Notes under the pieces: model-generated
Seen by the model: the letters and a program-made list of their open reading frames with translations, nothing else
What the model was told of the DNA's origin: nothing
Databases searched by the model: none
Translations under genes and position numbers: made by a program
Shown: positions 1 to 7,420 of the stretch, one piece after another
Position numbering within the stretch: the stretch's first letter is position 1
How the letters are laid out: every line of letters begins with the position of its first letter
DNA from: an uncultured Clostridia bacterium
Lineage (GTDB): Bacteria > Bacillota > Clostridia > TANB77 > CAG-508
Length of the DNA: 14,509 bases
Assembly: GCA_944391895.1 (NCBI GenBank)
Contig: CALXVF010000011.1
Span: 1 to 14,509 of the forward strand
Reading direction: 5' to 3'

Positions 1-5
1 AAAAT

Positions 6-37
6 TTAGCCCTAAAAACTAAATTTTTTAGGGCTAA
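6..37. terminator. Terminator-like hairpin at window edge
   Basis: A perfect 13-bp inverted repeat pairs 6-18 with 25-37 around a 6-base loop. The stem has a CCC/GGG core flanked by A and T runs, and short T runs follow. It probably ends transcription of a gene lying before the window. The A-rich left side means it could also work in the other direction. From 38 to about 167 I see only AT-rich sequence without a gene. Confidence 0.65.
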
Positions 38-167
38 TGTTTAAAAAATTTTGGGACATTTTCACAAATCATTGACATAAAATTAAAAGATGAAATTAAT
101 GAGTATGTAAAAATTATGCAATATAATAATTAGAAGTAATACATATAATGAAATATAATAAAACTTA

Positions 168-196
168 TTGCTATTTCTTAAATGGTATAGTAAAAT
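168..196 (+). promoter_or_regulatory. Sigma-A-type promoter for the AAA/PD-(D/E)XK gene
   Basis: TTGCTA at 168-173 and TAAAAT at 191-196 are separated by exactly 17 bases. Transcription would start near 203 and give a very short leader before the AGGAAG ribosome binding site and the ATG at 222. It is assigned by match to the consensus only. Confidence 0.5.
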
Positions 197-221
197 GTAA
201 CTATAAAAAGGAAGTGAGAAC

Positions 222-1901
222 ATGAAAAAGTTGCCATATGGAATAAGTGATTATGAAAGATTAATGGAAAACGATTATGACTATATAGATAAAACAATGT
301 ATATAGAAAAAATAGAAAAGTTAGCAGAACCATATATAATGTATTTAAGACCAAGAAAATTTGGAAAAACACTGTTTACAAGCACATTAGAAAACTATTA
401 TGACATAAAAAAAGAAGAAAAATTTCAATCATTATTTGGAGAAACATATATAGGAAAAAATCCTACAAAATTAAAAAATAGTTACTATATATTAAAATTT
501 AATTTTTCAGGAATAGATACAAAAAATGAAGAGAGTACAATAAACGCATTTAAAGAAAAAGTATCGATAGCAGTATATGATTTTATAACTAAATATAATT
601 TGGATTTTTATATAAATCCAGAATTAACGGCAGAAGGGTTATTAAGTAGCCTTATAGTAGCTTTTAAAAACCAAAAATTGGGTGAAAAAATATATGTAAT
701 AATAGATGAATATGACCATTTTGCAAACGAACTATTAGGTTTTAACACAAATCAATTCAAAAGCTTAGTATCGAAAAATGGGAAAGTACGAAAATGGTAT
801 GAAATATTAAAAGAGGGAACAGAAAGTGTAGTAGATAGAATATTCATAACAGGAGTAGCGCCAATAACACTAGATAGTTTAACATCCGGATTTAACATAA
901 GCTCAGATAAAACTCAAGATAGAGATTTTAATGAAATGATGGGATTTACAGTTAATGAATTGAAAGAGCTTATGACAAGGCAGGGAATAACAGAAGAAGA
1001 ACAAGGAAAACTATTACCAATAATGAAAGAAAATTATGATGGATATAAATTTGCAGTATATGGAAAAGAGAAGATGTATAATTCAAATATGTGCCTATAC
1101 TTTTTGAATGAATATACAAGATTCAAAGAAATACCAACAAAGCTAATAGACGTAAATATAGCAAGTGATTACAGCAAGCTAGGAAAAATGCTAGACTTAT
1201 GCAAAGGAGAAGAACGAGAAAAAGTAATAGAAAAAACAGTATCAGGAGAAGGAATAGTAAGTGAAATAAGAGAGAAGTTCAATCCAGCAATAGAATTCAC
1301 AGAAACAGATTTAGTATCAATGCTATTTTACTTAGGGTATCTAACAATAGATGGGGAAGAAGTAGGGTATCCAATACTAAAAATACCCAACAATGTAATG
1401 AAAGAAATATATTCAGACTACTTTTTAAGAATCCTGAGAGATGAAACAAAAGTAGATATAGGGGAAAACTATACAGAAATAGCAAGAGAGTTAGCATTAG
1501 AAGGAAAAATAGATAAGGCAATTGAATTATTAGGAAAATACCTAAAAAATCTATCAAATAGAGATTATATAAAATTCGATGAGAAATATGTAAAATTAAT
1601 ATTCTATTGTATAGTAATGAACTTAAAAATGTATAGAGTAAAATCAGAAATGGAAGTACAAAGAAAATACCCAGACATATTATTAATACCAAGAGATATA
1701 AGTAAAAACTATAAAGGAATAATGATAGAATTTAAGTATTTAAAAAAAGAAGATAATGATAGATTAAAAGAAAAACAAGAAGAAGCTAAAAAACAAATAA
1801 AAGAATATATGAATTTTGAAGAAATAAAAGAACTAAAAAATTTAAATAGCTATATAGTAGTAGCAGTAAATGATGAACTACATATAGAAAAAATAATATA
1901 A
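222..1901 (+). CDS. AAA-ATPase-like protein with C-terminal PD-(D/E)XK nuclease domain
   Basis: This 559-residue protein matches the architecture AAA-ATPase-like (PF09820 type) plus PDDEXK_9 (PF08011 type, formerly DUF1703), common in gut Clostridia and Bacteroidetes. The N-terminal signature LPYGISDYERL is followed by a Walker A-like loop RPRKFGKT (43-50), a Walker B strand VIIDEYD (159-165) and an ITGVAPI strand (209-215). Near the C-terminus, YPDILLI (D485) and MIEFKY (E503, K505) form a plausible PD-(D/E)XK catalytic set, so no key residue is obviously missing. The start has AGGAAG upstream and matches the family N-terminus. It stands alone: its own promoter precedes it and a decayed gene follows. 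The family's cellular role is not established; nucleic-acid cleavage linked to mobile elements or defence is inference. It is cytoplasmic, with no signal peptide. Confidence 0.9.
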   Translation: MKKLPYGISDYERLMENDYDYIDKTMYIEKIEKLAEPYIMYLRPRKFGKTLFTSTLENYYDIKKEEKFQSLFGETYIGKNPTKLKNSYYILKFNFSGIDTKNEESTINAFKEKVSIAVYDFITKYNLDFYINPELTAEGLLSSLIVAFKNQKLGEKIYVIIDEYDHFANELLGFNTNQFKSLVSKNGKVRKWYEILKEGTESVVDRIFITGVAPITLDSLTSGFNISSDKTQDRDFNEMMGFTVNELKELMTRQGITEEEQGKLLPIMKENYDGYKFAVYGKEKMYNSNMCLYFLNEYTRFKEIPTKLIDVNIASDYSKLGKMLDLCKGEEREKVIEKTVSGEGIVSEIREKFNPAIEFTETDLVSMLFYLGYLTIDGEEVGYPILKIPNNVMKEIYSDYFLRILRDETKVDIGENYTEIARELALEGKIDKAIELLGKYLKNLSNRDYIKFDEKYVKLIFYCIVMNLKMYRVKSEMEVQRKYPDILLIPRDISKNYKGIMIEFKYLKKEDNDRLKEKQEEAKKQIKEYMNFEEIKELKNLNSYIVVAVNDELHIEKII

Positions 1902-1920
1902 TATGTAAAAGAAAGGCAAA

Positions 1921-2522
1921 ATTAAGAAAGTAAATAAAAAAAATTAAATTAATAATATTAATAGCGATAGTCTTAATAATAACATTAATAAGTACAATAA
2001 TAATTCGAAATGTAATTATCCAAAATGAAATAAATAAAAACGAATATTTAGCCACTGGAAATGAGAATTCAAGTTTAATAGCTAATTATATAAAAAAGGA
2101 GTAACAATAGGAGAAATAACGGGAACAAGATTTAGTATAGGAGAAGCAATAGAAAAAGGATATGTATTTGAGGAAGATACAACAATAAAAGATGATTTAG
2201 AAAATGAAGTAAGAATACCAGGAGGATTTCATCTAGCAAAAGATTCAGCAACAAAAGTAGAGGATGGAATAGTAATAGAAGACGAAGAAGGAAATTATAA
2301 GGATATAACATTTAGTTATGCAAATATAGGAGAAACAGAGGAAACGCAAACAAAAGAACCACTGAGTCTAACTTTGACACGAACTATCCTATTAGCAGTA
2401 GGGGAGGCAGTTTCACCAACAATGCTTCTAGCATTTCAGCAGGTTACCGCAACAACAACGATGGCGGTGCCTACTTCTACGGTTCGTTCCGCGTTACTTT
2501 ATTTTGTGGCACTGAAAAATAG
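1921..2522 (+). pseudogene. Decayed membrane-anchored surface protein with FGE/C-lectin-like C-terminus
   Basis: Three pieces of one protein lie in three successive frames. Piece 1 (about 1934-2095) encodes a hydrophobic anchor (LIILIAIVLIITLISTIII) and a short stalk. It lacks a usable start: removing one A from the A8 run at 1936-1943 would join it to a KKVNKK leader, but an ATT stands where ATG would be expected. Piece 2 (about 2096-2366) reads VTIGEITGTRFSIG, then RIPGGFHLAKDSATKVEDGIVIED, which I recognise from clostridial prepilin-like/SUMF1-like surface proteins; it joins piece 1 by a shift in an A6 run. Piece 3 (2367-2522) reads NYPISSRGGSF, then SAGYRNNNDGGAYF and GSFRVTL, the end of an FGE/C-lectin-type fold. 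The central part found in intact relatives seems deleted. Piece 3 is GC-rich (51 G/C in 2401-2500), unlike its surroundings. Family assignment is from memory of motifs; decay is seen directly. Confidence 0.7.
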
Positions 2523-2551
2523 GAAGTATAAATAATTTTAATACTCAACAA

Positions 2552-2585
2552 AAAAGGTCTTTTAGTATTTACTTTAAGACCTTTT
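2552..2585. terminator. Terminator hairpin after the decayed gene
   Basis: A 10-bp perfect stem (2552-2561 with 2576-2585) with core GGTCTT/AAGACC has an A run before it and a TTTT at the end of its 3' arm. The loop is 14 bases. It could stop transcription in either direction and separates the decayed gene from the next promoter. Confidence 0.7.
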
Positions 2586-2613
2586 ATGATTTACTTTTAT
2601 TTTTAAAAGAAAA

Positions 2614-2642
2614 TTGAAAAATATTGTCGTTTATTGTATAAT
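2614..2642 (+). promoter_or_regulatory. Consensus promoter of the CmpB-MazG-STAND unit
   Basis: TTGAAA at 2614-2619, a 17-base spacer and a perfect TATAAT at 2637-2642. The start would fall near 2649, about 25 bases before the ATG at 2674. It is the only strong promoter I see before the terminator at 7273, so the three following genes are probably co-transcribed. Confidence 0.75.
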
Positions 2643-2673
2643 AAAAAAGTAAAAAAAAAATTAAGGAGTAGCA

Positions 2674-3390
2674 ATGGAAAATTTATCAATATATTTTTTA
2701 CTTTTTATAATCTATTCATTTTTAGGGTGGATAATGGAAATAACCGTTTGTTCAATTGAAGAAAAGAAATTAGTAGATAGAGGATTTTTAATAGGACCAA
2801 TATGCCCTATATACGGATGTGGAGCTGTAATTATTACACTAGCATTAACAAGTTATAAAGATAATTGGATTATTGTATTTTGTTTAGCCGTTATATTATG
2901 TGGAATATTAGAATACTTTACAAGTTGGGTAATGGAAAAACTATTTCATGCTAGATGGTGGGATTATAGTAACTATAAATTTAATATAAATGGAAGAATA
3001 TGTTTAGAAACAATGATACCATTCGGATTATTAGGATTAGCAATAATTTATATTTTAAATCCTTTCTTTTATAATTTATTAAATAAAATACCAGAAAATA
3101 TTGTGACAATAATTAGTATTATTCTTTTAGTTGTATTAATTGTAGATATTATTTTATCTTTTAATGTAATTTCTAAGGTAACGAAAGCAGTAAAAAATGT
3201 ATCAAAAGAAAATCGAAAAGATAATACAAACGAAATAACAGAGAAAGTAAAAGAAATTTTGAGAAAAACTTGGAGAGGAAATAGACTTATAGAAGCATTT
3301 CCAAAATTTAGTACAATAAAAGAAACAGTTGAAAAGGTCAAAAAAGCTGCGAACGACACAGCTCAAAAGGTAATAAAAAATAAAAAATAA
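2674..3390 (+). CDS. CmpB-like (putative ABC-transporter type IV) membrane protein
   Basis: This is a 238-residue integral membrane protein of the PF06541 type (putative ABC-transporter type IV, CmpB). The family pattern is clear: YSFLGWIMEI (14-23), RGFLIGPICPIYGCGA (36-51), EYFTSWVMEKLFHARWWDYS (80-99) and GRICLETMIPFG (107-118). About five membrane helices lie near 4-24, 44-60, 65-83, 112-132 and 143-165. A Lys-rich, probably amphipathic tail (166-238) would face the cytoplasm. AAGGAG precedes the ATG. It is the first gene of a unit with a MazG-like enzyme and a STAND NTPase. No ATPase partner of an ABC transporter is nearby, and the true function of this family is unknown; the transporter name is historical. 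A link to the STAND protein, for instance as membrane effector, is only inference. Confidence 0.85.
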   Translation: MENLSIYFLLFIIYSFLGWIMEITVCSIEEKKLVDRGFLIGPICPIYGCGAVIITLALTSYKDNWIIVFCLAVILCGILEYFTSWVMEKLFHARWWDYSNYKFNINGRICLETMIPFGLLGLAIIYILNPFFYNLLNKIPENIVTIISIILLVVLIVDIILSFNVISKVTKAVKNVSKENRKDNTNEITEKVKEILRKTWRGNRLIEAFPKFSTIKETVEKVKKAANDTAQKVIKNKK

Positions 3391-3414
3391 ATTTATGATA
3401 AGCGGGGGAGTAAC

Positions 3415-3753
3415 ATGGAAAATATGAAATCTTTGCAAAAGTTAGTTTATGAATTAGTAGAAAAGCATAACTTAGAGATATCACCAGAACTTAGATATTT
3501 GGACTTAACTTCAGAAGTTGGAGAAGTGGGAAAAGAACTATTAAAGGGATCTAATTATGGAAAGGAAGAATTTCAAAAAACAGATAATCTAGAATTGGAG
3601 CTTGGAGATACATTTTTTTCGCTAATATGTATTGCAAATTCTTTGGACTTGGATTTAGAAAAAGCATTACTGAAGGTGCTAGAAAAGTATCAAAATAGAT
3701 TTAGTGAAAAAGGAAGTATTGGTTCAGAAAAAGTAAAAGATTCTAATAATTAA
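3415..3753 (+). CDS. MazG-like nucleotide pyrophosphohydrolase
   Basis: This 112-residue, all-helical protein belongs to the MazG/all-alpha NTP pyrophosphohydrolase superfamily, which hydrolyses nucleoside triphosphates to monophosphate and pyrophosphate with Mg2+. The metal-binding ExxE motif is seen as EVGEVGKE (E34, E37; E41 nearby) and the second ExxD as ELGD (E62, D65). The size fits single-domain forms rather than the about 260-residue two-domain E. coli MazG. A strong GGGGGAG site precedes the ATG. It lies 24 bases after the CmpB-like gene and 41 bases before the STAND gene, with no terminator between, so it is probably in one operon. Substrate cannot be told from sequence: house-cleaning of odd nucleotides, (p)ppGpp-linked control, or nucleotide depletion in defence are all possible. 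Confidence 0.85.
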   Translation: MENMKSLQKLVYELVEKHNLEISPELRYLDLTSEVGEVGKELLKGSNYGKEEFQKTDNLELELGDTFFSLICIANSLDLDLEKALLKVLEKYQNRFSEKGSIGSEKVKDSNN

Positions 3754-3794
3754 GTCTGAGAATATATCTGAAGTTTATGAGAGGAGAAAAAGCT

Positions 3795-6700
3795 ATGCCC
3801 AAATTTATAAATAGTGATAACAATCAAACTGAATGGAAAGCAATAAAAGAATTTACAGACAGAGCAGAGCCTAGAAAAGTATTCTGGGAAAAATATGAAG
3901 AGAAAAAGAATGATAACAATAATAAGATAAGCGTAATTACCTATTATGGAATGGGAGGAATAGGAAAATCTACTTTATTAAGGAAATTAGTGGATGAGAT
4001 AAAAGAAAAATATGCAGATGCAAAATATGCATTTTTAGACTTTGAAAGATTAGACAATTATAATAATGATATATTAGAAATACTAAGGTATGTCGAAGGA
4101 AATTTAAAAGGAAAATATAATTTTACATTTCCACTTTTTGACTTAGTATCATATACATATGAAGTAAAAATGGGAAAGAATGCAACAAAGCCAGAATTAT
4201 CTAGTATATTTGATGAAAATAATGAATTATCTTTTTTGAAAGATGTTATAACAGAAATACCACTTATAGGTACAATTACTAAAGTAATATATTATTCAGA
4301 TAAAGCAAAAAATATTTTGCAAAATAGACTTGAAAACAATAAATTAAAAACTCAACTTGGAAATATAGATAATATGGAAGCAGCAGAAATTTATGATAAT
4401 CTTCCATACTATTTCGCGTTAGATTTAAAAAATAATGTAGAAAAATCGGAATATCCATTTGTATTTTTTATAGATACATATGAAAAATTAGTCAATGAAT
4501 TAGAAAATAGAAACGCCTTAGATAAAGACCTATTTTTACGAGGAGATAATGGATTAATATTAAATATACCTAATACAATATGGGTAATTGCTGGCAGAGA
4601 GAAATTAAAATGGGAAGAGAATGATAAAGATTGGAAGGATTCAATTGACCAACATTTGCTTGGAAACTTATCTTTGACAGATACAAAATACTTCTTAAAT
4701 AAAGCGGGAATAATAGATGAAAAATTAATTAGTGATATATATGATTTAACTCATGGAGCACCAAAATACTTAGATATGTGTGTGGATACATATACTTCTT
4801 TAGTAAATCAAAATAAAGTGCCAACAATTGATGATTTCGGAAAAGACACTACAGAACTTCAAAAAAGATATTTAATATATATGAATGATGCTGAAAAGGA
4901 TTTTGCAACAATGTTAGCTTTTTTACCAAATTGGAAAGATGACAATATTGAAGAAATATCGAAATCAATATTAGGAACTTTTTCACATTCGTTATATGAA
5001 AAAGTAAAAGACTTTTCATTTGTTCAAAAAGAAGGCGATGTATATTCAATTAACTCGTCTTTTAAGGATATAATTGTTGCAAATACAAGTGAACTGCTAA
5101 GAAATAAGTATTTTAAGATATTAGAAAATTATATAGATAAAGAAATAGAGGAAATTGTTTTAGAGGATAAAAAACAAGAAAAAGAAGAAAAAACAGTAAA
5201 AATAGATAACTATAATTCTAAGAAAAACTTTAAAAATATAATTTTAAATTTATCAAAAGAAATTACAAAAACAAGTAGTGAAACAGAATTTATTGATAAA
5301 GCAAAATTCTTAATTAGTAAAATTGAAGAGTATGAAAAAAAATATGATGAAAAAATAACAATTCCAGATATAGAGGATTATTTAAGAAGTAAGTTTGAGT
5401 ATAGTAGCACGGAAGAATTTAAAATATTGCAAGGATTTAAAAGTTTAGAACTTGTAGATGTTATTAATAATTATAATATGACACAAAATATTTATCACAT
5501 AAAAAGATTTATTGAAAATTGTAATATGTCAATAGACTTTATAGACCAATATAAAAATTTAACTGAAATTGTAGAAAAAGAATTCGAAAAAAATAATATT
5601 TATTATATTAGAACATTACTCTTATGTGGGCATGCATTTGTTAAATTTATAGAAAACGTAAAACTAATGAATAAGCTATTAGATGAATATGATGGTGAAA
5701 AAAACAAATTATATGTAAAAACACTATTTGATACAATAGGAATTGCAAAAAGTCATAATGTTACAAGGCTTAAAGAAGGTATTAATCTGCTAGAGAAACA
5801 TCCAGAATTTATTACAATGAATATGATAAAATGCATATTTAATGCATGTTATTTTAATAGAAATGAAGAAGAAAAAGAAATAATTATTAATTACATATAT
5901 TCAGTACAATATATAATTAATGAAACACTTGATACAGATATAATTAACGGATTCTATAAAGTTACAAGAGATTATTTAGGAGGAATAAATAATTCTGGAG
6001 TAGTTTTGGTAGATAATCCTAAAATAAGAGCAAAAGCGCTTGAGATTTTAAAGAATATAATTAATAGATTTGAAGAAATTTATGGAAAAGACCATGAACT
6101 AACCAGTGAAGCAGAGGTATTTTTACTAAAAGAAAATGTAATCTATATGCCATCATTATATACTGAAATTATGGATAAATACATAGAAAAATATGAATAT
6201 AATAGTAAAATAACAAAACAAGCATTTATAATATTAACTTATGAAGTTGCAAATATGGCAAAAAAATTGCAAGAAGATAAAATAAAAACATTAATGGAGT
6301 ATATTATAAAATATGGAACATTATTGGTAAATGAAAACAACGGAAGATCAAATATTAATACAGACATGACAGTAGCATTGTATTGGGTATTTGAAAAAAT
6401 TAATGCTTGCATGGAAAACAATGATGAAAGATTAAACTATATAAAGGAAGGATACAAAATACTATATAAAACTTTAAAATATTATAACGATAAAGAAAAA
6501 ATACTGTGGTATAGTTGTGGCTATTATTATGAATATTTTGAACATTATATAGATGAATATTTAAAAGATGTAGATAATAAATATGATATGATATCTGCAG
6601 AAGTAGTTAGATGTTTAAACTCCATTCTTGACAATAGATATAAAAATCCAGCTTTAGAAAAATTGACTATAAAAATGTTTATGATAAGTATGTATAGTCA

Positions 6701-7256
6701 TATTAATCATCTTTTTGATATAGTCAAAAAAGAATGGGGAGAAAAAAATGTTGAAGAACTTATGGCATCAAAGACAGAAAGTAGTGTAGAAAGCTTAGAA
6801 AGGAAATATGCTACGTATGGCGGAAGTATGAAATCTTATATCCATATAATTATAATGTATAAACTATTAAGAGAAATATTGCCTAATATTGATGGATTAT
6901 ATGAGGAATACTATGATACAATAGAAAAGAAGAAAAATAAAGAAAACTATTCATACAAAAATTTTAAATATATTAATAAATGTAGTAAATTAAATAAATA
7001 CTTGGTTTATTACAGAGATGCTTTCAAAAAACTTATAAATAATGATGTCAATTACTATATTTGGGACTATTATACAGGAGTACTTGGAATTATATATGGA
7101 ACAAAGTCAGATCTACTTAAATTCGAAAATCATAAAAAACTTATAAAAAAATTTAAAAATAATGAAGTACTTGAACTACTAAATGGGACAAAAAATATAA
7201 TAGTAGACATTAGACAAATAGATGATAATAATAAGGATTGGGATATTTTTGCTTAA
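3795..7256 (+). CDS. Large STAND-type NTPase with C-terminal helical (TPR-like) region
   Basis: The 1153-residue protein starts at the ATG at 3795, which has AGGAG eight bases upstream; an ATG at 3777 lies before that site and is unlikely. Features: a short N-terminus with FTDR (20-23), Walker A GMGGIGKST (52-60), Walker B FVFFIDTY (222-229), a sensor-like WVIAGREKLKW (263-273) and a GAPKYL (GxP-type) motif near 321-326 followed by a winged-helix-like stretch (about 369-392). This order is typical of STAND NTPases (signal-transducing ATPases with numerous domains). From about 480 the protein is helical; one segment near 746-780 (ALEILKN, then EEIYGKDHEL) resembles a kinesin-light-chain type TPR. 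STAND proteins usually oligomerise on ligand sensing and trigger an effector. No nuclease, TIR, protease or membrane domain is seen at either end, so an effector may be supplied in trans. Specific ligand and function are unknown; antiphage sensing (Avs-like) is a hypothesis. Confidence 0.8.
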   Translation: MPKFINSDNNQTEWKAIKEFTDRAEPRKVFWEKYEEKKNDNNNKISVITYYGMGGIGKSTLLRKLVDEIKEKYADAKYAFLDFERLDNYNNDILEILRYVEGNLKGKYNFTFPLFDLVSYTYEVKMGKNATKPELSSIFDENNELSFLKDVITEIPLIGTITKVIYYSDKAKNILQNRLENNKLKTQLGNIDNMEAAEIYDNLPYYFALDLKNNVEKSEYPFVFFIDTYEKLVNELENRNALDKDLFLRGDNGLILNIPNTIWVIAGREKLKWEENDKDWKDSIDQHLLGNLSLTDTKYFLNKAGIIDEKLISDIYDLTHGAPKYLDMCVDTYTSLVNQNKVPTIDDFGKDTTELQKRYLIYMNDAEKDFATMLAFLPNWKDDNIEEISKSILGTFSHSLYEKVKDFSFVQKEGDVYSINSSFKDIIVANTSELLRNKYFKILENYIDKEIEEIVLEDKKQEKEEKTVKIDNYNSKKNFKNIILNLSKEITKTSSETEFIDKAKFLISKIEEYEKKYDEKITIPDIEDYLRSKFEYSSTEEFKILQGFKSLELVDVINNYNMTQNIYHIKRFIENCNMSIDFIDQYKNLTEIVEKEFEKNNIYYIRTLLLCGHAFVKFIENVKLMNKLLDEYDGEKNKLYVKTLFDTIGIAKSHNVTRLKEGINLLEKHPEFITMNMIKCIFNACYFNRNEEEKEIIINYIYSVQYIINETLDTDIINGFYKVTRDYLGGINNSGVVLVDNPKIRAKALEILKNIINRFEEIYGKDHELTSEAEVFLLKENVIYMPSLYTEIMDKYIEKYEYNSKITKQAFIILTYEVANMAKKLQEDKIKTLMEYIIKYGTLLVNENNGRSNINTDMTVALYWVFEKINACMENNDERLNYIKEGYKILYKTLKYYNDKEKILWYSCGYYYEYFEHYIDEYLKDVDNKYDMISAEVVRCLNSILDNRYKNPALEKLTIKMFMISMYSHINHLFDIVKKEWGEKNVEELMASKTESSVESLERKYATYGGSMKSYIHIIIMYKLLREILPNIDGLYEEYYDTIEKKKNKENYSYKNFKYINKCSKLNKYLVYYRDAFKKLINNDVNYYIWDYYTGVLGIIYGTKSDLLKFENHKKLIKKFKNNEVLELLNGTKNIIVDIRQIDDNNKDWDIFA

Positions 7257-7272
7257 AGCCAATAAAATCTCT

Positions 7273-7300
7273 AAAAAAGCCTTGTCAAAAGGCTTTTTTT
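7273..7300 (+). terminator. Rho-independent terminator of the STAND unit
   Basis: An 11-bp perfect stem (7273-7283 with 7289-7299), core GCCTT/AAGGC, has a 5-base loop and ends in a run of eight T. It lies 16 bases after the STAND stop codon. The hairpin also contains the -35 box of the next promoter. Confidence 0.9.
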
Positions 7301-7310
7301 CTGATATAAT
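7282..7310 (+). promoter_or_regulatory. rpsB-tsf promoter nested in the terminator
   Basis: TTGTCA at 7282-7287 and a perfect TATAAT at 7305-7310 are 17 bases apart. The -35 box covers the last two bases of the terminator's left arm and most of its loop; the right arm and T tract make up the spacer. Transcription would start near 7317, giving a leader of about 104 bases before rpsB. Confidence 0.75.
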
Positions 7311-7332
7311 ATATGCTGTTGAAAAATACACA

Positions 7333-7388
7333 CACAAATTGAGTTTAAAATAGTGCCATAAAGGTAATTTTAAATGAAGAAATTTGTG
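7333..7388 (+). promoter_or_regulatory. Possible structured 5' leader of rpsB
   Basis: Two nested inverted repeats can fold: an outer 8-bp stem CACAAATT (7333-7340) with AATTTGTG (7381-7388), and an inner TTTAAAAT (7344-7351) with ATTTTAAA (7367-7374), closing a 15-base loop (7352-7366). The outer stem ends just where a first GGAGGA occurs, about 20 bases before the true rpsB binding site. Leaders of ribosomal protein operons often bind the encoded protein for feedback control; that role here is inferred. I cannot match it to a named leader family. Confidence 0.4.
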
Positions 7389-7420
7389 GAGGATTAAAAA
7401 ACTAAAAGGAGGAATTAAAA

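Noticed and set aside
72..100. TTGACA at 72-77 as a promoter
   Set aside because: The hexamer 17 bases on is ATTAAT, which lacks the key first T and second A of a -10 box, and the TTGCTA/TAAAAT pair at 168-196 is better placed for the gene.
1297..1692. Long open frame on the reverse strand inside the AAA/PD-(D/E)XK gene
   Set aside because: Its product is a Leu/Phe/Ile-rich run typical of the antisense of AT-rich, Lys/Glu-rich coding sequence, with no family signature. The same applies to reverse frames opposite the SecE and P1B-ATPase genes.
2367..2522. Claim of a working diversity-generating retroelement
   Set aside because: There is no reverse transcriptase, no accessory protein gene and no template repeat in the window, and the host gene is broken; only the resemblance of the segment is reported.
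3777..3794. Upstream ATG as start of the STAND gene
   Set aside because: The ribosome binding site AGGAG lies between this ATG and the ATG at 3795, so the extra six residues are the translated binding site.
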